Source: Paracoccaceae bacterium (GTDB lineage: Bacteria; Pseudomonadota; Alphaproteobacteria; Rhodobacterales; Rhodobacteraceae). From it: a DNA stretch of 42,682 bases. Below the pieces are notes generated by a model. The model saw nothing but the letters and a program-made list of their open reading frames with translations, searched no databases and was not told the origin of the DNA. Positions 1 to 8,537 of this stretch are shown piece after piece. The translations under genes and the position numbers were made by a program. Numbering within the stretch: position 1 is the stretch's first letter; the number at the start of each line of letters is the position of its first letter. The stretch spans positions 1 to 42,682 of the forward strand of contig JAQWQJ010000075.1 of NCBI GenBank assembly GCA_029244725.1, in the 5' to 3' direction.

Positions 1-6
1 CTTACA

Positions 7-129
7 TTACTTGGCCGTGCCCATTCCCCCACACTCTTTCTTCCAGCGATAATAGGTTTGTTCAGACATCCTGTTCTGTCTGATCGCGTCGATCCGGGAC
101 ATGCCTTGCCCCATCAAAACTTCAACTGT
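7..129 (-). pseudogene. IS3-family transposase OrfA fragment
   Basis: Reading leftwards, the frame gives VEVLMGQGMSRIDAIRQ, then a YYRWKKECGG helix-turn-helix end and a TAA stop at 7-9. This is the DNA-binding OrfA (InsE-like) part of an IS3-family transposase. The first roughly 20 residues are missing and the leucine-zipper tail that normally follows the GGM motif is replaced by the stop, so the copy is dead. Its 5' side abuts the 62-bp repeat at 127-188, which seems to have cut it. No matching OrfB is in view on this side; an IS3 OrfB tail at the other end of the window (41519-41854) has the opposite orientation. Confidence 0.7.
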
Positions 130-188
130 CTGACGTCAGCACTTATGGGTCCAAATAGGGTTGTTTGCTAAGAGAGGGTTTGTTGCTC
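127..188 (+). repeat. 62-bp direct repeat, left copy
   Basis: By eye, 57 of 62 positions match the copy at 28954-29015, in the same orientation. It starts with TGTCTGACGTCAGC, which contains the 10-bp palindrome CTGACGTCAG, and ends with TAAGAGAGGGTTTGTTGCTC. It lies between the broken IS3 OrfA and the LacI gene, so the two copies bracket the sugar operon and the whole amine-catabolism region. It could be a shared terminal remnant of an insertion sequence or a recombination scar; I cannot name the element. Confidence 0.75.
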
Positions 189-247
189 GGCCTGTTTGAA
201 CGCCCAATGCCTTGCGTATATGGCCACGCAGTCATATTCTTCCAAAA

Positions 248-261
248 TGGCAACGTTGCCA
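248..261. promoter_or_regulatory. LacI-family operator, perfect palindrome
   Basis: TGGCAACGTTGCCA is a perfect 14-bp palindrome with the central CG typical of LacI/PurR-family operators. Near-identical sites lie in front of the transport genes at 1363-1376 and 1396-1409. Its position just before the conserved start of the LacI reading frame suggests autoregulation. It also argues that translation starts downstream, near the TTG at 301, not at the upstream ATG codons at 196 or 247. Confidence 0.8.
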
Positions 262-300
262 CTATGTCTGAAGCCCAACCTACCTGACCGAGACATTGAT

Positions 301-1344
301 TTGCATAGCACACCTACACTCAAAGACGTTGCTGAAGCCGCAGGCGTTGCGACGACCACGGTCGCCCGTGTCATCAACGACAAGGGTTATGTTGCGGAAG
401 ACACCCGGGAACGTGTGATGAAGGCCGTGGAGGCGACTGGGTATCGCGTCAATTCGCTTGCACGAACTCTGAAGAGCAACCGGTCCAACGTGATTGGGCA
501 TTTGTTACGTTCAACCGATCCCAACCCATTCTTTGTGAAAGTAGCCCGAGGCGTTGAGGAGTACGCCCGGGGGCGAAGCTACACAACGCTGACCTACAAC
601 ATGCAAGGTGCCGCCGAGGCAGAACGTCGTGGCATCGATACATTCCTCAATTGGCGGGTAGATGCGCTGGTATTCTCCACGCCGGTGTCCGAGGACAATG
701 TCGCCTATGCGGTAAAATCTGGCGTCCCCGTCGTGCAAGTTGAACGGCCACGCTCGGAAGCGGGGCATCGGATCACTGTAAAGAACTACCAAGGTGCATC
801 ACGAGCAATGCGGCACCTACTTGATCTTGGGCATAGATCGATTGCCTACATCGGCGAAGAACCCGGTTCTCAGGGCAACGCCTTTGCGGACTACGTTGAA
901 GAGGAACGTTTCGGAGCTTACCGGGATGCGAAGAAAAATCACGGTGCATTTGACGAAGCATTGGTACGATTTACGCGACCTCAATCGGCAGAGCACATTC
1001 CCGGTGCGGGATACGGTGCACGGGCAATGTCTTCGATCTTGGACGCCGGAACCAAGGTAACTGCGGTGCTTGCCAGCAGCGACATGATTGCAGCAGGCGT
1101 TTTGCAGGCAGTTCATGCATCAGGACTCCGGTCACCCGAAGATGTCTCGGTGATCGGCTTTGACGATACTTTGTCGCCATACCTCAGCCCGCTGCTGACG
1201 ACCGTGCGTCTACCCGCTCAAAAATTGGGCGAAACCGCTGCTAAGCTGTTGATCGATCAACTTGAAAAGCCGGGATCAAAGGCAAACAAGCTCATCGAGC
1301 TAGATGCCGAATTTGTCGTACGGGACTCAACCGCCCCAGTGTAA
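301..1344 (+). CDS. LacI-family transcriptional regulator of the sugar operon
   Basis: Helix-turn-helix at residues about 6-26 (TLKDVAEAAGVATTTVARVI), followed by the hinge helix (NSLARTLKSNRSN) and a periplasmic-binding-protein-like sugar-sensing domain ending in VIGFDDTLSPYLSPLLTTV, as usual in LacI proteins. With the TTG start at 301 the protein is 347 aa, a normal length. In-frame ATGs at 196 and 247 would add a non-conserved tail and would put the operator inside the coding region. The gene precedes a sugar ABC transporter operon on the same strand, and its probable operators flank it. It most likely represses that operon until a sugar or sugar derivative binds; the ligand is unknown. 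Confidence 0.9.
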   Translation: MHSTPTLKDVAEAAGVATTTVARVINDKGYVAEDTRERVMKAVEATGYRVNSLARTLKSNRSNVIGHLLRSTDPNPFFVKVARGVEEYARGRSYTTLTYNMQGAAEAERRGIDTFLNWRVDALVFSTPVSEDNVAYAVKSGVPVVQVERPRSEAGHRITVKNYQGASRAMRHLLDLGHRSIAYIGEEPGSQGNAFADYVEEERFGAYRDAKKNHGAFDEALVRFTRPQSAEHIPGAGYGARAMSSILDAGTKVTAVLASSDMIAAGVLQAVHASGLRSPEDVSVIGFDDTLSPYLSPLLTTVRLPAQKLGETAAKLLIDQLEKPGSKANKLIELDAEFVVRDSTAPV

Positions 1345-1362
1345 CACCAGTTTCAATTGTAA

Positions 1363-1409
1363 TGGCAACGTTGACACATTCGCTTTTTCCGCACATGTTA
1401 ACGTTACCA
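1363..1409 (+). promoter_or_regulatory. Twin LacI operators on the sugar operon promoter
   Basis: Two sites, TGGCAACGTTGACA (1363-1376) and TGTTAACGTTACCA (1396-1409), have centres 33 bp apart, about three helical turns. The first contains a perfect -35 hexamer TTGACA (1371-1376). The expected -10 region falls on the second site (CATGTT at 1394-1399 with a 17-bp spacer is a weak match). Occupation of both sites would block RNA polymerase. The binding-protein gene begins 54 bp downstream. Confidence 0.75.
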
Positions 1410-1462
1410 CAATCTATGTGATTCCGGCTGATGAGCCTGAGGTCACACAATGGGAGGATACC

Positions 1463-2683
1463 ATGAACAAGATCACGACATTGGCATATGCCGGTCTATT
1501 GAGTGCGGTTGCCGCACCTCTCTGGGCCCAGGATGTAACGCTTCGGGTCTGGGATACCTTTGCGGACCAGACGACTGGAATGGATGCATTCATCGCGGCG
1601 TTTGAAGAGGCAAACCCCGGCATCAAGATCGAACGAGATGTGCAATCAATTGATGAAATGCGTCCGGTTCTTCAAACCGCATTGAACGCAGGTACAGGCC
1701 CAGACGTTATGTACTACGACACAGGACCTGCCTTCGCCGGTGCTTTGGCCGAAGCAGGATTACTGCTGCCACTGGATGATATGTATGATGGCGGGATGCT
1801 TGACGCCGTTTACCCATGGACGCGGGAACGGGCCAGCTTTGACGGAACGTCTTACGGTGTGGGCAATGAGGTCGAGTTCCTCGGCGTCTACTACAATCGT
1901 GAGATGTTCGCCGACCTCGGACTGGAAGTTCCGACAACCCACGAAGAATTCGTCGGCGTGGCTGAGGCTTTGAAAGAGGCAGGGAATGTCCCGATAGCAT
2001 TTGGCGATGCGGACGGTTGGCCGGCATTCCACATTTTCAGCCTGTACGCGAACAACATCGTTGGTAAATCCGACCTCGAAGCGATGATCGCGGGCGACAA
2101 GTCCTGGAATGACCCCGCTGTGGTTGCTTCAATCGAGCCATTTTTTGTCGAGATGAACAACGCGGGTTTGTTGGCCCCATCGGTAAATGCCGTGAACTAC
2201 GATGACAGCATCAACCTGTTCACCGCTGGACTTAGCGGGATGATGGTCACGGGCACTTGGCTGATCCAGGCGATGAACGACAGTGGGCTGGACGTGGGCT
2301 GGTTCTTCCTACCGGCACCGGATGGTATGACAACACTGCCGCCCGCTGGCTTGGGGTCCGGCTATTTTGTGTCCAAAGGGACAGAGCATCCGGAAGAAGC
2401 CAAGGCGTTCCTTGAATTTCTTTTTGACCCGGCGAACGCAAGCTACTGGGTCGAAGGCATGTCCGTCGTTCCGCCTTATGCCGTCGATACGACCGGTATG
2501 GAGATTGCACCGCTGACATCCTTTGCGATGGAAGCTCTGGCGACGGTTCCGATGGGTTACAACATCGACGTTTTGACACCCGATGCGTTCAACACCACGA
2601 TGTTGGATGGCTTCCAGGCGGTCCTGGGCGGTGATCGCACGTCCGCCGAACAAGCCGCTGCTCTGGCTGCGTCGGTCGAATAA
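1463..2683 (+). CDS. Sugar ABC transporter periplasmic binding protein
   Basis: Family-1 extracellular solute-binding protein of 406 aa. The ATG at 1463 follows a strong GGGAGG ribosome site and gives a Sec signal peptide (MNKITTLAYAGLLSAVAAPLWAQ) that cleaves after AQ. The mature protein starts VTLRVWDTF and has the GPDVMYYDTG and GTWLIQAMNDSG segments typical of MalE/UgpB-like proteins. It delivers a carbohydrate to the permeases encoded next. It is the first gene after the two LacI operators. A stem-loop follows it, which would let it be made in excess over the membrane components. The sugar cannot be deduced from the sequence. Confidence 0.92.
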   Translation: MNKITTLAYAGLLSAVAAPLWAQDVTLRVWDTFADQTTGMDAFIAAFEEANPGIKIERDVQSIDEMRPVLQTALNAGTGPDVMYYDTGPAFAGALAEAGLLLPLDDMYDGGMLDAVYPWTRERASFDGTSYGVGNEVEFLGVYYNREMFADLGLEVPTTHEEFVGVAEALKEAGNVPIAFGDADGWPAFHIFSLYANNIVGKSDLEAMIAGDKSWNDPAVVASIEPFFVEMNNAGLLAPSVNAVNYDDSINLFTAGLSGMMVTGTWLIQAMNDSGLDVGWFFLPAPDGMTTLPPAGLGSGYFVSKGTEHPEEAKAFLEFLFDPANASYWVEGMSVVPPYAVDTTGMEIAPLTSFAMEALATVPMGYNIDVLTPDAFNTTMLDGFQAVLGGDRTSAEQAAALAASVE

Positions 2684-2726
2684 CCGTACCTGTTGCCTTG
2701 CCTGTTCGGCGGGGGGTGACCCTCCC

Positions 2727-2759
2727 GACCTGTGCGCCACGTTGCGTTGCGCACAGGTC
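2727..2759 (+). promoter_or_regulatory. Intercistronic stem-loop after the binding-protein gene
   Basis: GACCTGTGCG and CGCACAGGTC form a perfect 10-bp stem around a 13-nt loop. No run of T follows, so it is more likely an mRNA-stabilising or processing hairpin than a full terminator. It lies between binding-protein and permease genes, a usual place for setting their expression ratio. Confidence 0.6.
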
Positions 2760-2789
2760 CCATCCCTGAATATTCAAGGAGCGTGTGTC

Positions 2790-3692
2790 ATGGCACATCC
2801 AAGCCCCCGCAAGATGGGGAAGCGTGGAAGTAAACGACAAAGAGCCGGGTTTTGGTTCGTGTTGCCAGCGTTCCTGTTCTATGTCGCGTTCTTTGCTTAC
2901 CCCTTCCTGTCCACAGTTTACCTGAGCATGACAGAGTGGAATGGCGTCGGAACCCCGACCTTCACTGGCCTGACCAACTACAGCCGGTTGGTCCAGGACG
3001 GGGCGATGTGGTCGGCACTTACCAACAACGTCATCTGGGTGGTCCTAGGAACCGCTGCACCGATTTTCATCGGCCTCATTATCTCGGTCATGCTTTGGAC
3101 CGGCGCAAAGGGCGGAGGCATTTTCCGAACCATCTATTTCCTGCCGATGGTCCTATCGCCGGTCGTCATCGGTGTGATCTGGAACTGGATTTACAACCCG
3201 TTGTTTGGATTGCTCAACACCGGCCTACGCAATGTGGGTCTGGGCAAATGGGCCATTGGTTGGCTGGGTGAGACAGAAACCGCGCTCTACGCGGTGATGC
3301 TGACGGCGATCTGGACCTACCTCGGCTTCTGTATCGTCGTACTTTATGCGGGCCTACAAAAAGTAGACAGCGAGTTGGTGGATGCCGCCCGCATTGATGG
3401 TGCATCCCCGTGGCAGCGTTTCAAGAACGTGATCGTTCCGCAAATTCGCCCAGTACTGACGATGGTCATCGTGTACACTGTGATCGGTGGTTTTAATGTG
3501 TTCGATGTCGTGTGGGTGATGACCGGCGGCGGTCCGAATAACTCTTCCGAGGTGATCGCGACCTACACCTACGAAGTTGCCTTCAGAAACAGCGAATACG
3601 GATATGGGGCTACCTTGTCCGTCATCATGTCACTGGTCGCTCTGTCTGCCGCCTATGCAGCCATGAAATTCCGCAAAGCAGGGGAGGCTTGA
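2790..3692 (+). CDS. Sugar ABC transporter permease (MalF/UgpA type)
   Basis: 300-aa inner-membrane protein with six predicted hydrophobic segments. A basic N-terminus (KMGKRGSKRQR) precedes the first one (FWFVLPAFLFYVAFFAYPFL). The EAA loop that contacts the ATPase reads DAARIDGASPWQRFKNVIVP. The start at 2790 is set by AAGGAG nine bases upstream. It pairs with the next gene, four bases downstream, to form the channel for the sugar delivered by the upstream binding protein. Confidence 0.92.
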   Translation: MAHPSPRKMGKRGSKRQRAGFWFVLPAFLFYVAFFAYPFLSTVYLSMTEWNGVGTPTFTGLTNYSRLVQDGAMWSALTNNVIWVVLGTAAPIFIGLIISVMLWTGAKGGGIFRTIYFLPMVLSPVVIGVIWNWIYNPLFGLLNTGLRNVGLGKWAIGWLGETETALYAVMLTAIWTYLGFCIVVLYAGLQKVDSELVDAARIDGASPWQRFKNVIVPQIRPVLTMVIVYTVIGGFNVFDVVWVMTGGGPNNSSEVIATYTYEVAFRNSEYGYGATLSVIMSLVALSAAYAAMKFRKAGEA

Positions 3693-3695
3693 ACA

Positions 3696-4535
3696 ATGGC
3701 CCGAACCGCATCCAACCGCCGCCTGTTCAATTCAACCGGCAAATATGTCGTCTTGATCGTGATGGCTGTGATCGCCCTCTACCCGATCTTGCAAATGTGG
3801 ATGACCGCACTGCGTCCGTCGGGCGAGATATTGCGCAATCCATTCGCCCTGCCTTCGACACTCGACTGGTCGAACCTTGCCAAGGCTTGGACAACGGGTC
3901 GCTTCGGGACGTATTTGATCAACTCGGTCATCATCACGGTCCCTACGGTCATCGGCGTTGTCGTGCTGTCCTGTCTCGCCGGATACGGGATCAGCCGCTT
4001 CAAATTTTGGGGGCGTGGGATCATGTTTCTGACAATCCTGTTGGGCCTTACGGTTCCATTCCAGTCGGTAATGATCCCGCTTTATTACCAACTTCTGAAC
4101 ATGGGTCTGCTGGGCACATATTGGTCAGTTATCCTGCCGGGGATCGCGTTTGGTTTGCCATTTGGTGTGTTTCTGATGCAGTCGTTCTTTGAGGATTTGC
4201 CCCATGAGTTAGCCGAAGCAGGCCGGGTCGATGGGTGCAGCGAATTCCGCATATTCAAGGACATCATGCTGCCACTGGCAAAGCCTGCCGTCAGCACTCT
4301 GATCGTGTTTCAGTTCATGAAAACCTGGAACGAATTCCTGATGCCGCTGCTCTACCTTCAAGATGAAGATATGCGTCCGATCCCACTGGGACTGATGTTT
4401 TTTCAAGGAGCGTACACACGCGACATCGGCTTGATCGCCGCAGGCGTCGCCATCTCGACGATCCCAGTGATCGCCGTTTACCTCATATTCCAGCGTCAGT
4501 TCGTCAAAGGTCTGACTTCTGGTGCAGTCAAATAG
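3696..4535 (+). CDS. Sugar ABC transporter permease (MalG/UgpE type)
   Basis: 279-aa membrane protein of the MalG/carbohydrate transporter 2 family. Its first membrane span begins near residue 17 (VVLIVMAVIALYPILQMW) and the EAA loop reads EAGRVDGCSEFRIFKDIMLP. It starts four bases after the first permease gene and precedes the dehydrogenase gene by nine bases, so it is clearly in the operon. It forms the heterodimeric channel with the preceding permease; the ATPase lies farther down at 6432. Confidence 0.92.
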   Translation: MARTASNRRLFNSTGKYVVLIVMAVIALYPILQMWMTALRPSGEILRNPFALPSTLDWSNLAKAWTTGRFGTYLINSVIITVPTVIGVVVLSCLAGYGISRFKFWGRGIMFLTILLGLTVPFQSVMIPLYYQLLNMGLLGTYWSVILPGIAFGLPFGVFLMQSFFEDLPHELAEAGRVDGCSEFRIFKDIMLPLAKPAVSTLIVFQFMKTWNEFLMPLLYLQDEDMRPIPLGLMFFQGAYTRDIGLIAAGVAISTIPVIAVYLIFQRQFVKGLTSGAVK

Positions 4536-4543
4536 GTGCCCAC

Positions 4544-5614
4544 ATGAATGCAATCAGCGATGTAACGGGTGAAGCCTTTACGATTACGGTTGAAGAGCCG
4601 GGCAAGCTGGGCACAGCAGCAATCGAAGTGCGCCCGCTTGGGACCCACGAAGTTCGGATCAAGACGTTGTATTCCGGAATATCTGCCGGGACAGAGTTGA
4701 CCGCCTATCTCGGGTCAAATCCCTATCTCAAGAAGCGGTGGAACCCTGAAACTCGATTTTTCGAAGAAGGGTCCGCCAGTATGACCTACCCGATGCCTGC
4801 CATTGGGTACGAAGAAGTTGGTGAAGTGATCGAGGTCGGTGTGGGCGTAACCTTGGTCACCGTCGGGCAAATTGTCTGGGGCGCTTGGGGCCATAGGTCC
4901 ATGTATGTCGCCAAAGAGGCTTGGGTCGCACCGCGCATTCTCGACGAACGTGTCCAGGACCTGAGAACAGGAATATTCAGCCAGATCGGCGGCATTGCCC
5001 TGAACGCCGTTATCGATGCAGATATCCATCTGGGCGAATACGTCGCCGTGTTCGGCCAGGGCGTTCCGGGGTTGATGGTAACCCAAATGGCCCGTGCCAA
5101 CGGGGCCGAGGTTATTGCCATTGATCGGTTGCCTGCCCGATTGGATGCAGCCCGTGCCAGTGGCGCAACCCATACAATCAATAGCTCTGATGTCGATGCG
5201 GCCATCGCCGTGCAGGCCATCACCGGTGGGCGTGGTGCGGACGTTACGATTGAGATCACCGGCAATACCCATGCACTGAATGATGCGATCCGATCAACGG
5301 CAGCGAACAGCCGTGTTGTCGTATCTGGATTCATGCAAGGAGAAGCATCCGGCCTATTCCTGGGTGAAGAGTTTCATCACAACCGCATCCAGTTGATTTG
5401 CAGCCAAATTGGCGGCGTAAGTACCAGTCTCGACCACCGTTGGGACCGGATGCGGTTGGACACGACTGCCATGCGGCTACAGGCCGAAGGTCGTATCGAT
5501 TTTGGAAAACTGATCTCTCACACGTTCAAGGTCAGCGACGCACAATCCGCGTTTGATCTTCTTACCGTCACGCCAAATGACGCGCTTCAGGTCGTTCTGG
5601 ATTTTACGGAGTAA
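4544..5614 (+). CDS. MDR-superfamily dehydrogenase lacking zinc ligands
   Basis: 356-aa medium-chain dehydrogenase/reductase. The N-terminal GroES-like part contains YSGISAGTELTAYLG, where zinc alcohol dehydrogenases have a catalytic Cys, and GYEEVGEV in place of GHE. The structural-zinc cysteine cluster is absent as well. The Rossmann fold is present (AVFGQGVPGLMVTQMAR, then AIDRLPARLDAARASGA). It probably oxidises or reduces the imported sugar or a keto-sugar with NAD(P), but without the usual metal. Its place between permease and epimerase genes marks it as part of the catabolic operon. The substrate is not predictable. Confidence 0.85.
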   Translation: MNAISDVTGEAFTITVEEPGKLGTAAIEVRPLGTHEVRIKTLYSGISAGTELTAYLGSNPYLKKRWNPETRFFEEGSASMTYPMPAIGYEEVGEVIEVGVGVTLVTVGQIVWGAWGHRSMYVAKEAWVAPRILDERVQDLRTGIFSQIGGIALNAVIDADIHLGEYVAVFGQGVPGLMVTQMARANGAEVIAIDRLPARLDAARASGATHTINSSDVDAAIAVQAITGGRGADVTIEITGNTHALNDAIRSTAANSRVVVSGFMQGEASGLFLGEEFHHNRIQLICSQIGGVSTSLDHRWDRMRLDTTAMRLQAEGRIDFGKLISHTFKVSDAQSAFDLLTVTPNDALQVVLDFTE

Positions 5615-5618
5615 GCGG

Positions 5619-6428
5619 ATGGGCCTTCATTTTTCAGTGCAAGAAAACCTTCTGCCGGACGGGCCGATCATCGACAAATGGCATGTCGCGGAAGGCATAG
5701 GATTCAACGGGATCGAGTTGCGCGGTACGGATGCGGTCAGCTTTCGTGCGCGGTTGCCCGAATTGGAGAAAGCCGTTGCTGCCGGTGCCGATTTCTCAAG
5801 CATCTGTGTCATCTCCGACACTTTCATTGGGGCGTGGGACGCCGACCGACGCGCTATCGCTCTGGATACGATGAAGTCGCTGTTGGATGTGGCCGGTGCG
5901 ATTGGTGCCAATGGTGCCGTGACCCCAGCCTGCTACGGTATGCACTCAAACTTCTTGCCGCCGTTTGCGCCAGAGCGAGACGCAGATGGTGACCGGGCCG
6001 TGCTGACGGATATGTTGGGCCAGTTGGGCGATCGTGCCGAAAAGGCTGGCACAGTTGTGTTCGTTGAACCGCTCAATCGCTACGAGGATCACATGCTCAA
6101 TACGCTGGGGCAGGGCGTCGAATTACTGAATGCCCTTGGGCACACCTCGGTCAAACTCATGGCTGACATGTTCCATATGAACATCGAAGAGGCAGACAGT
6201 GCAGAAGCCATTGACGCAGCGATGCCTCATGTTGGGCACGTACATCTGGCAGACAGCAACCGTCATGAACCGGGTCTTGGTCATACAGATTTCGCAGCAC
6301 CTTTTGCAGTTTTGGCCCGCCACAGATTCAACGGAACCTGTGCCATCGAATGTATCCCGTCTGGTCCGCCGGACATCCGTTTGCCTGCCGCATTGGCGCA
6401 TTTGAAATCAGCCGAAAAGGGGGCCTGA
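5619..6428 (+). CDS. TIM-barrel sugar isomerase/epimerase
   Basis: 269-aa protein of the AP-endonuclease-2-like sugar phosphate isomerase/epimerase family (IolE, hydroxypyruvate isomerase, tagatose 3-epimerase relatives). Likely metal ligands can be seen: Glu in FVEPLNRYEDH, Asp/His in LMADMFHMNIEE, His in VGHVHLADSNRHEPG and the C-terminal Glu in CAIECIPSGPP. I chose the ATG at 5619, five bases after the dehydrogenase stop, because the conserved sequence begins there; an upstream in-frame start would overlap the dehydrogenase. It probably interconverts a keto-sugar made by the neighbouring dehydrogenase. Confidence 0.88.
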   Translation: MGLHFSVQENLLPDGPIIDKWHVAEGIGFNGIELRGTDAVSFRARLPELEKAVAAGADFSSICVISDTFIGAWDADRRAIALDTMKSLLDVAGAIGANGAVTPACYGMHSNFLPPFAPERDADGDRAVLTDMLGQLGDRAEKAGTVVFVEPLNRYEDHMLNTLGQGVELLNALGHTSVKLMADMFHMNIEEADSAEAIDAAMPHVGHVHLADSNRHEPGLGHTDFAAPFAVLARHRFNGTCAIECIPSGPPDIRLPAALAHLKSAEKGA

Positions 6429-6431
6429 GCA

Positions 6432-7514
6432 ATGGTCGAAGTCATCCTGAAGAACGTCAAGAAAGCCTATGGTTCCGTCGAAGTTATCCATGGCATTGAT
6501 TTGCATATTGAGGATCAGGAGTTTTGCGTTTTTGTTGGCCCGTCGGGCTGCGGAAAATCCACGCTGTTGCGTATGATTGCTGGTCTTGAAGACATCAATG
6601 ACGGTGAAATCTGGATCGGCGACAAAGACGTTACTGATCTTGAACCGGTGGATCGCGGCATTTCAATGGTCTTCCAAACCTATGCGCTTTATCCGCACAT
6701 GACCGTCCGAGAAAACATTCAGTACGGGCTTAAAGTTTCCAAGACACCCCAGGACGAGATTGACCGACGTGTCGCGGATGCCGCCAAGAACCTTCAATTG
6801 GACGACTACCTTGATCGTAAACCTGGTCAGTTATCTGGGGGGCAACGCCAGAGGGTCGCCATCGGGCGCTCAATCGTGCGTAAGCCGGACGTGTTCCTGT
6901 TCGACGAACCACTTTCGAACCTTGATGCCGAACTTCGTGTGTATATGCGGATAGAGATCGCACGGCTGCACAACCGGTTGGATTCAACGATGGTCTACGT
7001 GACACACGATCAGGTTGAGGCGATGACACTGGCTGACAAGATTGTGGTTCTCCAAGCTGGGCGGATCGAGCAAGTCGGATCGCCGTTGCACCTTTATGAT
7101 GACCCTGACAATCAATTCGTCGCGGGATTTATTGGGTCCCCTCGTATGAACTTTCTGCCTGGGAAAGTGACGGCGGTGGACGGGGACAGCACAAGTATCT
7201 CTGTGGATGGTGCGAATGTGAATATTACGCTGACGCAAAATTCACCCAGTGATGGCGACGACGTTACGGTCGGCATCCGCCCGGAACATCTCGGCGTCGA
7301 TGGCCAAGGGGCACAGATTACTGTGCGCCCAGACGTGACTGAACAAATGGGTGGTGTCGGCTATATGCACACATATACGGCCCAGGACATTCACGTCGTG
7401 GCCGAGGTCAAGGGTAGGATTGCGGCAAGCGCAACCGAGGCTGAGCAGATCGCATTGTCCTTCGATCCCGGACAGGCGTTTGTCTTTGATGGGTCCGGTG
7501 GGCGGCTTCGCTGA
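6432..7514 (+). CDS. Sugar ABC transporter ATPase (UgpC/MsmK/MalK family)
   Basis: 360-aa ATP-binding subunit. Walker [10 protein letters not shown] (residues 36-44), Q-loop in [12 protein letters not shown], signature LSGGQRQR, Walker B with DEPLSNLD and the H-loop in [15 protein letters not shown]. The C-terminal third is the regulatory TOBE domain ([10 protein letters not shown]). It energises the two permeases at 2790-4535. Placement after the catabolic enzymes instead of next to the permeases is common in alphaproteobacterial sugar operons. The start at 6432 follows the epimerase stop by three bases. Confidence 0.95.
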   Translation: MVEVILKNVKKAYGSVEVIHGIDLHIEDQEFCVFVGPSGCGKSTLLRMIAGLEDINDGEIWIGDKDVTDLEPVDRGISMVFQTYALYPHMTVRENIQYGLKVSKTPQDEIDRRVADAAKNLQLDDYLDRKPGQLSGGQRQRVAIGRSIVRKPDVFLFDEPLSNLDAELRVYMRIEIARLHNRLDSTMVYVTHDQVEAMTLADKIVVLQAGRIEQVGSPLHLYDDPDNQFVAGFIGSPRMNFLPGKVTAVDGDSTSISVDGANVNITLTQNSPSDGDDVTVGIRPEHLGVDGQGAQITVRPDVTEQMGGVGYMHTYTAQDIHVVAEVKGRIAASATEAEQIALSFDPGQAFVFDGSGGRLR

Positions 7515-7527
7515 GGAGGGTAAGGCG

Positions 7528-8313
7528 ATGACCATCCAAACACTCGTCTGGGGCGAGAATGTTCACGAAAAAACAAACAAAGTCGTGGCTGATCTGTATC
7601 CCGAAGGGCTGCATGGCTGTATCGCGGGTGCTTTGAATTCCGCCGACGGTATAGAAGCCACGACTGCCACCCTCCAGGACGAAGAGCACGGCCTGACCAA
7701 CGACAGGCTCATCGACACCGATGTTTTGATCTGGTGGGGCCATGCAGCGCACGGCGAAGTTGCTGATCATGTCGTGGACAGAGTTGCACGGCATGTGCAG
7801 GCTGGTATGGGGTTAATCGTTCTGCATTCGGGCCACTTTTCAAAGATATTCAAGAAATTGATGGGAACGCCGTGCAACCTCACATGGCGTGAAGCAGGTG
7901 AACGGGAACGTCTTTGGGTCACTTCCCGAAACCATCCGATTGCTGCCGGGTTGCCTGATCACTTCGAACTGGAAAATGAAGAGATGTACGGCGAACCCTT
8001 TGGCATCCCGGAACCACTGGAAACGGTCTTCATCAGTTGGTTTCAGGGGGGCGAGGTCTTCCGGTCGGGCGTGACGTACAAACGTGGTGCAGGCAATGTG
8101 TTCTACTTTCGGCCCGGCCATGAAACCTATCCCACTTTCTACGACGAAAACGTACGAACCGTGCTACGCAGCGCGGTCATGTGGGCGCATAACACGGCCC
8201 CTCGGATAATGGATGTAGATGCTGCCCCGAACGTTCCGGTTGAAGATGCACTTGAACCGCTCACGGCACGTGGCCCCAAACTCCACGCCGACGGCGAAGA
8301 AGGATACCGCTGA
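7528..8313 (+). CDS. ThuA-like protein (trehalose-utilisation family)
   Basis: 261-aa protein of the ThuA family, which has a class-I-glutamine-amidotransferase-like fold. The segments [26 protein letters not shown] and [14 protein letters not shown] are characteristic. In Sinorhizobium, ThuA works with the Gfo/Idh dehydrogenase ThuB in catabolism of trehalose and related disaccharides through 3-keto sugars. Here no ThuB-like gene is present and the operon instead has an MDR dehydrogenase and an epimerase, so the sugar may differ. The ATG at 7528 is preceded by GAGGAGGG. It is the last recognisable gene of the operon. Confidence 0.88.
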   Translation: MTIQTLVWGENVHEKTNKVVADLYPEGLHGCIAGALNSADGIEATTATLQDEEHGLTNDRLIDTDVLIWWGHAAHGEVADHVVDRVARHVQAGMGLIVLHSGHFSKIFKKLMGTPCNLTWREAGERERLWVTSRNHPIAAGLPDHFELENEEMYGEPFGIPEPLETVFISWFQGGEVFRSGVTYKRGAGNVFYFRPGHETYPTFYDENVRTVLRSAVMWAHNTAPRIMDVDAAPNVPVEDALEPLTARGPKLHADGEEGYR

Positions 8314-8406
8314 TACCGCGTTTGCTGTAAGCACCTTCCGAAAACGGTCAGGATGCATTCATAGGCGGGTTTCGGTGGTGTCGCCGTTAGTTGTTATCGG
8401 AAACGG

Positions 8407-8476
8407 TGGTTTCCAATCTCTCGAAACCAGTGTCGCCATCGGCAAGCAATCACCGCCCACTAAGTTTATCATAAAC
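8407..8476. promoter_or_regulatory. Dyads upstream of the serine recombinase (possible res/operator)
   Basis: TGGTTTC at 8407-8413 is inverted as GAAACCA at 8423-8429, and the palindrome GTTTATCATAAAC lies at 8464-8476. The latter ends 61 bp before the recombinase start. Resolvases and invertases often bind such sites next to their own gene. The 224-bp gap between the sugar operon and the recombinase holds no other visible feature. Assignment as a crossover or operator site is inference. Confidence 0.35.
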
Positions 8477-8537
8477 CCCTATTGGTTCGAATCACAGGCA
8501 TGGGCATAGTCGTGATGAGTTTCGAGAAGGAGGATGA

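Noticed and set aside
1463-8313. Identification as the thuEFGKAB trehalose operon
   Set aside because: Only the ThuA-like gene and a generic sugar ABC transporter agree; ThuB (Gfo/Idh) is absent, so no trehalose claim is made.
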